Assembly (NCBI GenBank): GCA_015680685.1
Contig: MNCI01029492.1
Location: 909,315 to 973,314 of the forward strand
DNA: 64,000 nucleotides
Source of the DNA: Gnetum montanum
Taxonomy: Eukaryota; Streptophyta; Gnetopsida; Gnetales; Gnetaceae
Reading direction: 5' to 3'
Below the pieces are notes generated by a model, which ran no database searches, was not told where the DNA came from, and saw only the letters and a program-made list of their open reading frames with translations. This document shows, piece by piece, positions 11,188-20,790 of the stretch. Both the position numbers and the translations under genes were made by a program. Positions within the stretch are counted from its first letter, which is position 1. Each line of letters opens with the position of its first letter.

Positions 11188-11444
11188 TAATGACACTTCA
11201 TCATACCCCCACGACTGAGTGAAAACTCATTTGTGAGTTACTCTACAATTTGGAAGGTATGGGCTTTTATTTACAACACACATGACTTGACACACACACA
11301 TGACACAACATTAATTTTACCAAGTGCCCGAGTGTACAGAGAAGGACAAATTACAAAAATGATGGTGTTTAAAGACAAAATTGAACACCCTGCCAGTCCT
11401 GGAGTCTCTGTTGTGTAGAAGGATGCAAAAATTGCCAAAGAAGA

Positions 11445-12475
11445 TCACACCGTCCCTGGTGGCGATGGTTCCGACAAAACTTCACCAGCCTTTGGCCCAT
11501 GCGGTGGCAGTGGCATGAATGATGGTTGTCCCGCAGCAACTACAACTTCTAGAGGCAGCCAGAAAGCCTCCAGAAGGGCCCTCATTTTTTCCTCCTTGCT
11601 TATGGGATCATTCACTATCCAGGCAGCTTCACCAATGTGCATCGGGATTGGAACCTCCTAAGGGCACAGCAGCGCAGGGAAAAGTTCTTTCAAGTTGACA
11701 AACTAGGCTGCGAATTGTTTCCGTTCGATGTCGAATGCTCGAATTGATGTCTGCAGCTGCTGGTAGTCAGTCATTCGATGGGCCAAGTTCTCTGCGATCA
11801 TACGTTGTCCTTCAAATCATGTGCAGAGAACCTCAAGTTCTGCGTTTGCTGCTTCCAATTTTTGCTTTGTTGCTTTGTGCGCTTGGAACTCGCCCTCGTA
11901 TAGAGAATACAAGGTTGCCACTTGTTTCTCCAATTCAGACTGCGGTCTCCTAGCTATGAGCATAGCCAGGTTTGCATAGCAAAGGTTGGCAAGCTCCATA
12001 TATTCTATCATTTCCTCAATTTGCAACTCTTTGAGGTGGATTTCAGCTTGATTGTAGGCATTCAACCCATCAAAGATAGGTTGCCATACCTCGCCTCCCT
12101 CTCGGAGCTGCTGGAGCGCTTGGTTCATCTTAGCCTTTGGGACTTGAATTTGTTTTTCATTTACTTCTTTTTGCAATCCCACTTGGTCCCTGTAATGATT
12201 CTTGACTTTTTCAAATTTCAGGGCCTTGTTCTTCCAAGCGGCAATTTCGATGGCAGATTTTTGTCACAAAGTTCGAACCTCCTCCATGGACAGATTTTGG
12301 TTCTCAGCAGCCAACCTTCTCACATCAGCATTCACCCTGGCTAGCTCTTCCTGCTATTGGTGAATAAAAGTTTTCATGTGCTCATTTTCAGCACCAACAT
12401 TACGCAGGCGATGGACAGTGAACTCATGACTTGTATAGTTGGGTGTTGGATTGCTCCACTGCTCATCACTAGTCT
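11445..12475 (-). pseudogene. Coiled-coil ORF of the extra-ORF family, minus strand
   Basis: Reading leftward from about 12,475: EQWSNPTPNYTSHEF, EELARVNADVRRLAAENQNL, SMEEV, then the open stretch 12,182-11,817 with LQIEEMIEYMELANL, NLAMLIARR and LEKQVATLYSLYEGEF. After two in-frame stops comes the open stretch 11,642-11,445 with IGEAAWIVNDPISKEEKMRA. It is collinear with the plus-strand protein at 8.4-9.33 kb (same order of blocks, about half of the residues identical in the best block) and is better preserved. A minus-strand LTR follows at 11,203, as expected for an ORF just before the 3' LTR. The N-terminal plant-transposon-like domain is missing here. Function unknown; the heptad-like pattern suggests oligomerisation. 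Confidence 0.65.
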
Positions 12476-12485
12476 TAAGTTTTAA

Positions 12486-12800
12486 TGTTGTTATTTACCT
12501 TTTCTAAAAAATTGTTGTAATCTTCCTCATGAACTACTTTTTTATCAAGACTAGGACAGATTCCAATAGCATGGCCTTTACAACAACAATAGTTGCAACA
12601 TCCTCACAAATTATAATATGTACTTTTTTGGGGAAAACATCAATTACTAGCCTTAAGCTTTAATTTTGTCTTTTGTTGTTGTAAATTAATCTTTACAAAA
12701 TAATGTGGGCATTGCACACCATCTAGTAATGTTTTGGACTTTGTCTTTAGAATTGTGCCAATGCTAACAACAATTTCGTTTTCAATGCTTGAAAAATAAG
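12486..12800 (-). pseudogene. Zinc-knuckle (CCHC) peptide, broken
   Basis: On the minus strand a frame of about 100 codons, with two stops, contains LLDGVQCPHYFVKI and then CNYCCCKGHAIGIC, a perfect C-x2-C-x4-H-x4-C zinc knuckle, followed by EEDYNNFLEKV and a TAA. Zinc knuckles bind single-stranded nucleic acid and are typical of Gag nucleocapsid or plant CCHC proteins. There is no neighbouring gag-like sequence, so its origin is open. Confidence 0.35.
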
Positions 12801-13790
12801 AGCAAGATTTTCTAATTTAATCTAGGAAAGAATTTTAGAATAATCAAAAGAGTATGGATTAAAATCCACTTTCCATTCCTGAGCAATAAAAGTATTATGT
12901 TGATTCATAAAAAAACTTTAAGATTTAATGATTTCTCAACTATTTTAGAATTTGCTAGTTTGACAAGCAAAAAAGATTCGTAAAAACAACAAGAATGCAA
13001 AACATTAATTCCATAGTAGTTTAAGGATAGCCTGAATCACTAGTATAAAGCCCTTATTTGGGCAAAAAAATCCAATAATATGTAGAAATATATATATCAT
13101 GAAGTGATATTTTTTGATAGGGATTCATATAAATTATTAGGTAAAACAAAATTGAAAGCTTTAGAATTCTTTATAGTCTTTATGTTCTAAGAAACATTAG
13201 TATTTTCCATCTTTAGATCATTCCTCACTAAGAGAAACCCTTAAGATCAACATATCATGAAGTGATATATTTTTGATAAGGATTCATATAAATTATTAGG
13301 TAAAATAAAATTGAAAGCTTCAGAATGTTTTATAGTCTCTACAGTCTAAGAGACATTAGTATTTTCCATCTTTAGATCATTCCTCACCAAGAGAAACCCT
13401 CAAGATCAACAAACCAGCAAGAGAATTAGCCACACAAAAACTCCACCTCAAAGAATAAAAGAAGTGATATATAAAACCCATGTTTTGACAAGATAGCCTA
13501 AATGTTATGCACCGTACTTGCCACATGAAAATGTTGGTTTGTCCTTTGATTGTATATTGGGTGGGTGTGTTGCTGAGATGATTTCTAACCAACAATAATG
13601 AATTTGTAACAATTAGATATTACATATGTAAAAGTTAGCAAAAGATTAAATATACTATACACAATCAAAAATTACACACGTAAAAGTTATCAAAAACTAA
13701 AATATATTAACCACACTATTCATAAATGTGCTTTTGGACCCTAAAAGAATTTCAATATAGTTCAATTAGAATTTCATAATTTAACATTGC
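12801..13790. other. Intergenic, AT-rich, with one tandem duplication
   Basis: No coding or RNA gene signal apart from the 158-bp duplication listed separately. Confidence 0.6.
13094..13410 (+). repeat. Tandem duplication, two copies of about 158 bp
   Basis: ATATCATGAAGTGATAT starts the copies at 13,094 and 13,252. Both run through GGATTCATATAAATTATTAG to CCTCAC-AAGAGAAACCC and are about 90% identical by eye. ATATCATGAAGTGATAT is itself a near-perfect palindrome. Confidence 0.9.
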
Positions 13791-13858
13791 CCACCAAAAT
13801 TGAATCCATGATTAGGAGCTTTCAAAACCAAAGTCTAACCACTAGGCTAACACCTCAT
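13790..13858 (-). repeat. tRNA-like SINE head
   Basis: On the minus strand, TTAGCCTAGTGGTTAG fits an RNA polymerase III box A, and GGATTCAATTTT about 35 bp further fits a degraded box B. The spacing is right for a tRNA-derived SINE. No clover-leaf is evident, so it is not a tRNA gene. Confidence 0.45.
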
Positions 13859-14371
13859 TGTTATCTTTTTCCAAATTGTAAATACTCTATGACCATAAAA
13901 GACCATAAAAAACCATAAAAAGACAAATAGGAAAGACAATTTATGAAAGCCCCCAAAAAGCCATAGACATGAAATCTATTTCATGAACGTACCGAAGAAG
14001 TAATGGATGTGGCAGCCTTAGCTCTTTGATACAGATGGAAACGTGTGTGATTCCGTATCTAATGGGTTTGACTCAGTTGAAACAATACGAGGGACAAAAT
14101 AGTAACGAAATTTCGGATGGATAAAATTACGTGTACAAATGACAATCGTTTTCATGCTCAGAACCTTTTCGAGTTGGAAAAAAGAAGAGGCTCGATGTTG
14201 CTTCGAGTCGGCGAAAGGAAATGAATTTTTGTCATTAAAGTAGGCCGAGGAAAGAGAGGTTCATGTTTTCTCTACTGGTTAAGGACTCAAAGCAAAATTC
14301 CGTGGCAATACCATGGCAATAGAGAACGTTCCTCGCATTCGGTAATTGACACTACCTACTTACACTCAATC
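13859..14371 (+). promoter_or_regulatory. Upstream region and probable 5' UTR of the F-box gene
   Basis: Non-repetitive, with higher G+C and more CpG from 13,990 onward than the flanking DNA, as expected for a host promoter. No clear TATA box is visible. The leader directly before the start codon reads CACTCAATCATG, with A at -3. Confidence 0.4.
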
Positions 14372-14442
14372 ATGTCGGACTCTTACCAGACTCTGTTTCA
14401 GAGATACTCACAGCTGGAGATTTCACGCGCACTATCTCGCAA
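14372..14442 (+). CDS. F-box gene exon 1
   Basis: Starts ATGTCGGAC and encodes MSDSYQTLFQRY then SQLEISRALSRK. It ends in phase 2 at donor AA|GTAATT. The AAG codon is completed by the first base of exon 2. Confidence 0.65.
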
Positions 14443-14906
14443 GTAATTACGTATCCATTCTATATTTTAAATTTCAAACGCCAATGGAAAAGCTGAATAT
14501 GGATTTTTGATTTTTCTTTCTAATTGGTTGTTCTGCGTATCTCAAACACCAATCAACCGTGGCATAGGCTTTTTCTCCTTGGATCAGAAATCCGAAATTT
14601 TCCTGTAGAATGCATCTTTTAAATAACTGAAATATTTGCATTATGCTGTAGTTGGAATTAGTTAAAGTACGCCTGTGAGTCTAAGTTATTTAGGGACTAT
14701 GCAGTTGTCGTACAAGGGTCTGTTCAAAAACCACCTTGCATATAAAACATCATTGTGCATGTTCTTCAAAATTAAATGGTTTATAAAAAGGTTGTGAACT
14801 TTGCTGACATTGTAGTTTGCCAGATTGAGTTATTATAGAATGAGGAATTTAGGTGTTTCATTAATTTTTTTAAAACAAGCTAACAAGGTAATGATGGTAT
14901 TCCCAG

Positions 14907-15032
14907 GTATGATTATGCTGAAGCATGTACAGAATTGGCACTAATTCTGAGAGAAGTATATAGCAAGTCCCCAAAAAGTTTGCAGACGGTTTTATTTCAG
15001 GATACAATCACTGCTTTTCAGATTTTACCCGA
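14907..15032 (+). CDS. F-box gene exon 2
   Basis: Acceptor TTCCCAG, donor GA|GTATGC, phase 2 on both sides. It encodes YDYAEACTELALILREVYS, then LQTVLFQDTITAFQILP. It is amphipathic helical sequence with no stop. Confidence 0.7.
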
Positions 15033-16041
15033 GTATGCATTAGTGTCTTCTTTTAATATCAGAGCCTTTATTGTCATATCTTGGATACTTGCCTGCGTCG
15101 ATGTATGTGCACTGTATTTGTTTTTCTTCGTGGTTATTTTGTATTCTGTTTGAATTTGAATTTTATGCAGCAAAACCATTTAATTTAAAACATTGTAAAA
15201 AATGCAGAAATGTTATCAAGATTGTTTGCAGGATTCAGTCATATTCAACCGAAACCTCTCTATGATTCTTTTGAGTTGTTCATTACTGATGCAGCATCTT
15301 TTTTTTCAAATGAACATGTAAAACTATAGACTCGCAGTGAACAATTTTGAAAATAAGAAAAATCTTGAATTTTATAAGCATTGAAGGGTTCTGTAACTTT
15401 GTACCATCCATAGTTTGCATATTATTTTTTGCAAGAGATTTTGAATCATACTAGATTCATCATCAATTGCAATTGATTTTTTAAGGATTAGAAAGAGAAT
15501 AGCTTTACAGTTAATGACTAGTTAAAATGTAGAATGTTAGTTTTAAAATAATAACAATGGCCAGTTTTAGGGAAAATAAATTAACCTTAAAAGATATAAT
15601 GGCTAGTTTTAGGAAAAGTAAAACTATTATTAAAAAAATTAAGAAGCAAATAAGATAAAAGATAAATAAAAAAACTGGTTAAAAAGAGTAAAACAAAGAA
15701 AAAGACAGAAGTTCAAGCAGCATAATGATATTTCAATCCTAATTAAACTCCTAATTTCTTACATATAAGGCAATAAGCTTGTTAATAGAGGCATGTTATC
15801 ATACAACATGTTAAGGATATTTAAAAATTATTACTAAAGAAGAATAAATTAAACCAAGCTCTGATGTTAACAATAAGATTGAAATATATACCTTTAAATT
15901 ATTAAACAAGGTAAAATTGATTATTGATGTTGAAAGAGGAGGGCCATAAGAACAAGAAGCTATGTTCTTTCTAAATTCACTTAGTTTTTTTTATACAATG
16001 TAGCTAAAAGAGTCATTATATAGAAAGTTTTTCAATTTCAG

Positions 16042-16196
16042 GGTAGGTACCAAAAAAGGGTTATCTGCTGCAAACTCTCTATTGCAAGCAGCAGAAGCTT
16101 CACTTCCAAAGCAGAAGAGGGGATTGGCTGTTGCTGAGTATAAACGTTCTGTAGTGACAGTGAGGAGGAAATCAAAACATCGAGAGAGAGAACAAG
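16042..16196 (+). CDS. F-box gene exon 3, ending at a GC donor
   Basis: Acceptor AATTTCAG. It encodes VGTKKGLSAANSLLQAAEAS, then a basic stretch (KQKRGLAVAEYKRSVVTVRR). The frame requires the exon to end CAA G before GCATTT, so the donor is GC, giving a GC-AG intron of 100 bp. The phase (1) fits exon 4 exactly. Confidence 0.65.
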
Positions 16197-16296
16197 GCAT
16201 TTTCTGTTGTTATATATGTTTTTTAATTCAAAATTATTTTAAAGAAGCAATTTTATACTGATATGAAACTCATGCTTGTTTGATTTGTTCTTACAG

Positions 16297-16388
16297 AGAT
16301 ATCACAGCTACCGGATGATGTTTTAACACATGTTTTTAGCTTCCTGGATGTACGTTCATTGGTATCTGCTGCCTCTGTTTGCAGGCAT
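16297..16388 (+). CDS. F-box gene exon 4 (F-box N-terminal half)
   Basis: Acceptor TTCTTACAG, donor CAT|GTAAAT. It encodes ISQLPDDVLTHVFSFLD followed by SLVSAASVCR, the classic F-box core that contacts SKP1. Confidence 0.8.
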
Positions 16389-16468
16389 GTAAATATTGTC
16401 CCGTGAAGCATTTTCTGTTTGTTTTCCAAATTATTTTACTTCAAGTGTTTGATTTGGAAATATTTCAG

Positions 16469-16655
16469 AGCAGATCATGGAATGTGGCTGCCAGAGAGGC
16501 TTCTCTGTGGAAGAGACATTATGTTTTTCATTTTGGTAATAATTTACCTGAACCAATCACTGAGGAACATGAAATAGACAAGACTGAAAAAATATCAAGA
16601 ACTACAATTGATGAACATACTGACTGGCATCAAACATTTATGAAGAGAATCAAGG
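16469..16655 (+). CDS. F-box gene exon 5 (end of F-box and following region)
   Basis: Acceptor TATTTCAG, donor AAGG|GTATTC, phase 1. It encodes SRSWNVAAREASLWKRHY, completing the F-box, an acidic stretch, and DWHQTFMKRIK, which is the usual helix after an F-box. Confidence 0.75.
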
Positions 16656-17476
16656 GTATTCTACTTTTTTTTTTTGTGAAATATGTCAATGATGATAATT
16701 ACAGATTTTAAACTCTATTGTTGATCATTACATTTGTTGATTTTTAGTTTACACTCCTATTTATACAGTTTGATTTGAATGTCATTTTTTGCAGTCAAGA
16801 AAGAATATACGTATATAATTTGAAACTCTTTGCATTGTGTATGTTAATATTTGATCATGCTTGTTTTCTACCATGGTTTTTGTTAAGATAACCTACACAC
16901 GATAACCATATTGCCTTGAGAATTGATGTTGCCTTTCTTCTACATATTGCTTCTGCTTATGAACCCCTAACTAGTATGATGTTGGAGATCTTATGCACAT
17001 GGTACCAAACAATACGTGCACACAAAAAAATACATGGAATTTAAGTTTGAGATTAATAAGTGTTACCATGATCATATGATAAAGTAAATGTCAAAATGGA
17101 TAGTGGGAGGAGGTGTTGCTTAGGTGTAATCTTAAGGCACACTGCTTGTACGTGAAGCTTAAGCCTTTCATGAGCAGATCAATTAAACTAACAGAAAAAA
17201 CATAGAAAATTAATTACAGAGCATAAATTGTGGTTTATCAAGGTAAGGGAAGGGACTTGTTGTTTAAACTAACTTTAACTGCCAAGAAGTAAAGTAGTAA
17301 TAGTTTTTGCACTTGATTACTTTTAAGAGAAGAAGGATCATTCAACCAAGCTTTTGATAGTATTCAAGCTAAGCTTACTAATGCTGACATTAAAAAATTG
17401 GGTAGTCCTCTAAATGGTTAGAAAATTCAACAAACTCCATATAATTTTCTTTGGATTTTCACTACAACTATTACAG

Positions 17477-17557
17477 ATGTAGGAAGAGGTATATTGGACA
17501 GTTATCAGGATAATGACTGTAGCTCAGTTCATGGCATCTTTGCCTGAAAAATTGCAG
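17477..17557 (+). pseudogene. F-box gene exon 6, with in-frame TGA
   Basis: Acceptor ATTACAG, donor GCAG|GTTGTC. It is phase 1 on both sides, matching exons 5 and 7. The reading is DVGRGILDSYQDNDCSSVHG then IFA, TGA (17,545-17,547), KIAG. The only evidence for the exon is splice signals, phase and protein-like composition; no other candidate joins exons 5 and 7. Confidence 0.5.
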
Positions 17558-17630
17558 GTTGTCAGTTCACACTTGACCTATTCTTCAAAAGTTTCCTAGA
17601 GATCAAAATTTAAATAAGTGTCCTTGATAT

Positions 17631-18334
17631 TGACAGTAAATATGGTCTGGTGAAACCGTTTTATTGTTTGGTCAGTCAATAAATAAGTCTGAGTCTCTGC
17701 CAATAAATAGGTCTCATCCTAATTAAAAGGTCTTTGTCCAGTAAATTCTTAAATCAAAACTCCTTTAATTATGTTTGAGTCCTCTGTTTGAGTTGTCTTA
17801 ATCTCACATTGTCTATGGGAGGAAGAATGCCTTTTTACCCATATGTATGTATGTGTATATGAGTAAGTTGCACAAAGTTCCATCAAGTTGAAGGAGTGAA
17901 GTCAAGGGCATCAAGTCAATGAGTTCAAGAGTGGTTCCAGCACCTCTTTCATATCCCAAGTGATGGGTTTTTGTAATTGGAGGGGAATTTCACTGTAGTA
18001 AAACATTTTCTCAAAAAATTCTTTTGTTTTGCATCAGTAAGTTTTTTTGTTTGTTTGTTGTGTTTCTTTTTCCCGCTTTGTGCTTCATTAAACTAATTGC
18101 TCCATCACTTCATGACTTTAATCTTGATGCAACAACCCTGTTCTGTATACAGTTTTAACCTTATTGCTTTGTTTTGCATCAACCCCTTATCTCCATTTTG
18201 CCTCATTTTCTTAACTCCAGTTTCATTGCCTTTCCTAATATAGATCTGCAAATTCTGCAGACCCAGAACAAGTTTGAGGCTTTGGATGTACAAGGTCTAC
18301 TTTGCGAGAAGGTTTCTGTTTTGTGTTCTTGTTA
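17631..18334 (+). repeat. Copia 5' LTR
   Basis: It shares collinear blocks with 22,450-23,200, such as ACATTGTCTATGGGAGGA, AGTTGAAGGAGTGAAGTCAA and CCCAAGTGATGGG. Confidence 0.8.
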
Positions 18335-18335
18335 G

Positions 18336-18349
18336 TGGTATCATAATGG
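18336..18349 (+). other. Copia primer-binding site
   Basis: TGGTATCATAATGG lies one base after the 5' LTR; the usual initiator tRNA-Met site begins TGGTATCA. Confidence 0.7.
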
Positions 18350-18474
18350 AAGGCTCAAAGCGATGGCTGCTACAAATGAGACAAAGGATATTTCAAAGTG
18401 TTCAGTGATATTCAATGGGTTCCAAGACTTCACATATTCCATTTGATGAAGTTGTTCCTTTAGCTAAATGATTG

Positions 18475-18655
18475 GGCATGGGACCACCACTTGGATGAAT
18501 GGTAGGATGCTTGTTTCTCAAGTTGTAAGACTTGGGTTCCAGCTTGGGTGCAACCACTTGAAAGAAGTTAGGCTTTCACTCATCCACTACCCTCCCAGGA
18601 CCTTGCCTTGGCAGAATGAGCATTGAGCCTTTGGGTGATGATCCTTTTTATTTCT
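18475..18655 (+). repeat. SINE copy inside the copia gag region
   Basis: Begins GGGACCACCACTTG and contains GGATGCTTGTTTCTCAAG and GGGTTCCAGC (box B-like). It ends GGTGATGATCCTTTTTATTT. The same head and tail occur on the minus strand at 24,328-24,420. This copy has about 85 bp extra between box B and tail. Confidence 0.6.
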
Positions 18656-18939
18656 TGTAGTTAAGTGAATAGTTACTAGAAGAGTCAAGGTCATCTTGGA
18701 CATGGAAGGATGCATAATAAATGATAGTAATGGAAATTTCTAGAAGTTTCAGAAACAACCAAACCAAATTTATGCATTCATGGCACATGGTGTTTGAAGT
18801 GTTGGAGGGAATATAGAAGATTTTGATCAAGTTCTTAATAAAAAATGTAGTAAGGAGAAATTTGTTTTGGATATCAAATTCCCAAGTGTACCATCATGAA
18901 TTTGTGACATGTGTGAATGAAAAGTAGAAAACAAACCCA

Positions 18940-19600
18940 CATAACTATTTGATGGAGAGTAAGAAGCAACCCCATGAGTTACTTCATATCGATATGGTTG
19001 GTCCAATGAAGGCTAGTGCATTTAGAGAGTCTAGCTGTTTTATGGTTATTATGGATGATTTTTCAAGATATGCATGGATCTTATTGTTGAATTTAAAAGA
19101 TAAAGGTTGTTCAACATTTAAATACTTCAAAAACAACATGGAAAATCAAGTTGGCCACAAGATCAAAGCTGTAAGAACATATTGTGCAGTAAGTTTGTGA
19201 ATTAGAGTTTGATGAATTTTGCGCAGAAAAATGGAATTCAAAAACAGCTGATAGTTGCCCATCTCCCTTATTCAGCTGGAGTTGCAGAAAAAAAGAATGG
19301 TGTGGTTCAGAAAATGACAAAATGTTTGTTGTTGCAAGTTAATTTGCCTAACACATTTCGGGGTGAAGCTATAACCACTTCTGCATATTTGCTGAACAGA
19401 ATTATTTCAATTTCAAATTTAGGCAAAACACCATATGAATTGATGTTTAAGAAGCTCCCAGTATTAGCAGATCTCAGAATTTTTGGCTATATTCGTTGGG
19501 TGCATATTCCAAATGCTTTAACCTCCAAGTCATGCGCATACAAGTTATTTGCTCCAATTTCTAAAAATATAAGATGTGATATAGGATTTCAAATTTGATT
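18940..19600 (+). pseudogene. Copia integrase, broken
   Basis: Two open stretches (18,949-19,200 and 19,209-19,598) cover the integrase core. HELLHIDMVGPM holds the first catalytic Asp, and FMVIMDDFSRYAWILLL follows. The second Asp region is damaged (VRTYCAV where relatives have an S-D-N-G-x-E motif). GVAEKKNGVVQKM holds the Glu. The end, TPYELMFKKLP followed by LRIFGY, is typical copia. The domain is not functional. Confidence 0.8.
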
Positions 19601-19879
19601 AAATGAAGTTTGGCCTTGGACATTTTTTTGTTGATGCTGATGAAAATGAATAACCTAACACAAAATATTCGTAACCACATATTTCATTCAGATTTTTGAG
19701 GGACCATCCACCCTCCCAAATACTTGATCATCAATTTGACAAAAGAGTGAAAAGAGGCAGTTAAAAGTGCCACATGTGGCATATTCAGCATTAGCTAAGG
19801 AACCAAAAATGGTTGATGATGCCCTAAAGTATCCCATTTGGAAGGAATGTATGGATAAAGATGAATGCCATTCTTAGAA

Positions 19880-20790
19880 ATGATACTTAAAAGTTCGTTG
19901 ACCGATCCAAAGACAAGAAAATAATTGATTCTAATTTGCTATTTACAAGGCAAATGATTAAAAAAAAAAAGACACACACACATTGATTATGAGGAGACTT
20001 TTTTATCTGTTGCAAGGTTTGAAACAATCAAGATGATGATTTCAATTGCTGTTTATGGAGGTTGGAAATTACATTAGATGGATGTTAATAGTGTGTTCCT
20101 TAATGGATATCTTGACAAGGAAAATTATACTTACCAGCTAGAAGGGTATGTTGTTACCAGTTAGGAAGGAAAAGGGTATTTTGTTACCAGTTAGGAAGGC
20201 AAAGTATGTATGCTGAAAAAAGCACTATATGGCCTCAAATGAGCTCCAAGTGCCTAATTCAAATGACTTAATAAATATCTTATGAAGAGAAGATATAAGT
20301 CATGCATTTCTGAGCCTACACTTTATGTTAAGCTTGTTGGACCAAATATTTTTGATTTCACTCTATGTTAATTGCTTGGTATTTTTTTCTCACAAATGAT
20401 AAGTTGATTGACTTCATATTGATTAAGAGGAAAATTGCATGATGGTGCATCCAACCAAATTAGCGCAGGCTATAGTTGAAAAATATGGGCTCCTAAATTG
20501 TAGGGTTGTGTCTATACCTTTGCCTTACAATTTTAAGTTGGGGGAAAAAAATAGCTCAAGAAGAATTGATGCTTTACTTTATAGGCCCATGATTAGTTTG
20601 CTGAGATTTCTTTGATATACTAGGCTTGATGTTGAGTTTGCTACTTTATATATGAGCAGATTTATGGTAAACCCCAAGGTGAACCACTTAATTGTTGTTA
20701 AGTATGTAGCTAATATGTCTCTAGTAGCATGCATTATGGTATTAAATTCAGCGAAGGAGATGTGATCTACATTGCTATTTGCTATTTAAA
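19880..20790 (+). pseudogene. Copia reverse transcriptase, first copy
   Basis: Frames show IDYEETFLSVARFETIKMMI, VYGGWKLH, VFLNGYLDKENYTYQLEGY and KKALYGLK, then PTKLAQAIVEKYGLLN-like and RLDVEFATLYMSRFMVN-like segments, with many stops. The order matches the copia RT and connection. The block is repeated about 0.9 kb downstream. Confidence 0.7.

Larger units (their letters stand above)
10560..11203 (-). mobile_element. LTR on minus strand, same superfamily, left end uncertain
   Basis: Read on the minus strand it starts TGATGAAG (right end 11,203) after CAGTCGTGGGGGTA, matching the purine tract and start of the LTR at 9,538. Then come a cluster of GTCGAC palindromes, TATAAATA (11,068-11,075), CTCTTTATTCGAGC and a tail with CTAGTAACCCAGTAGTGG, in the same order as the plus-strand LTR. 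Its 3' end abuts the 3' end of the LTR at 9,538-10,545, so the two are tail-to-tail. Confidence 0.65.

Noticed and set aside
15208-15317. Possible extra exon of the F-box gene (frame with MLSRLFAGFSHIQPKPLYDS after an AG)
   Set aside because: The open frame needs a phase-1 donor before it, but exon 2 ends in phase 2 and joins exon 3 directly. Its end is phase 0, which does not fit exon 3 either.
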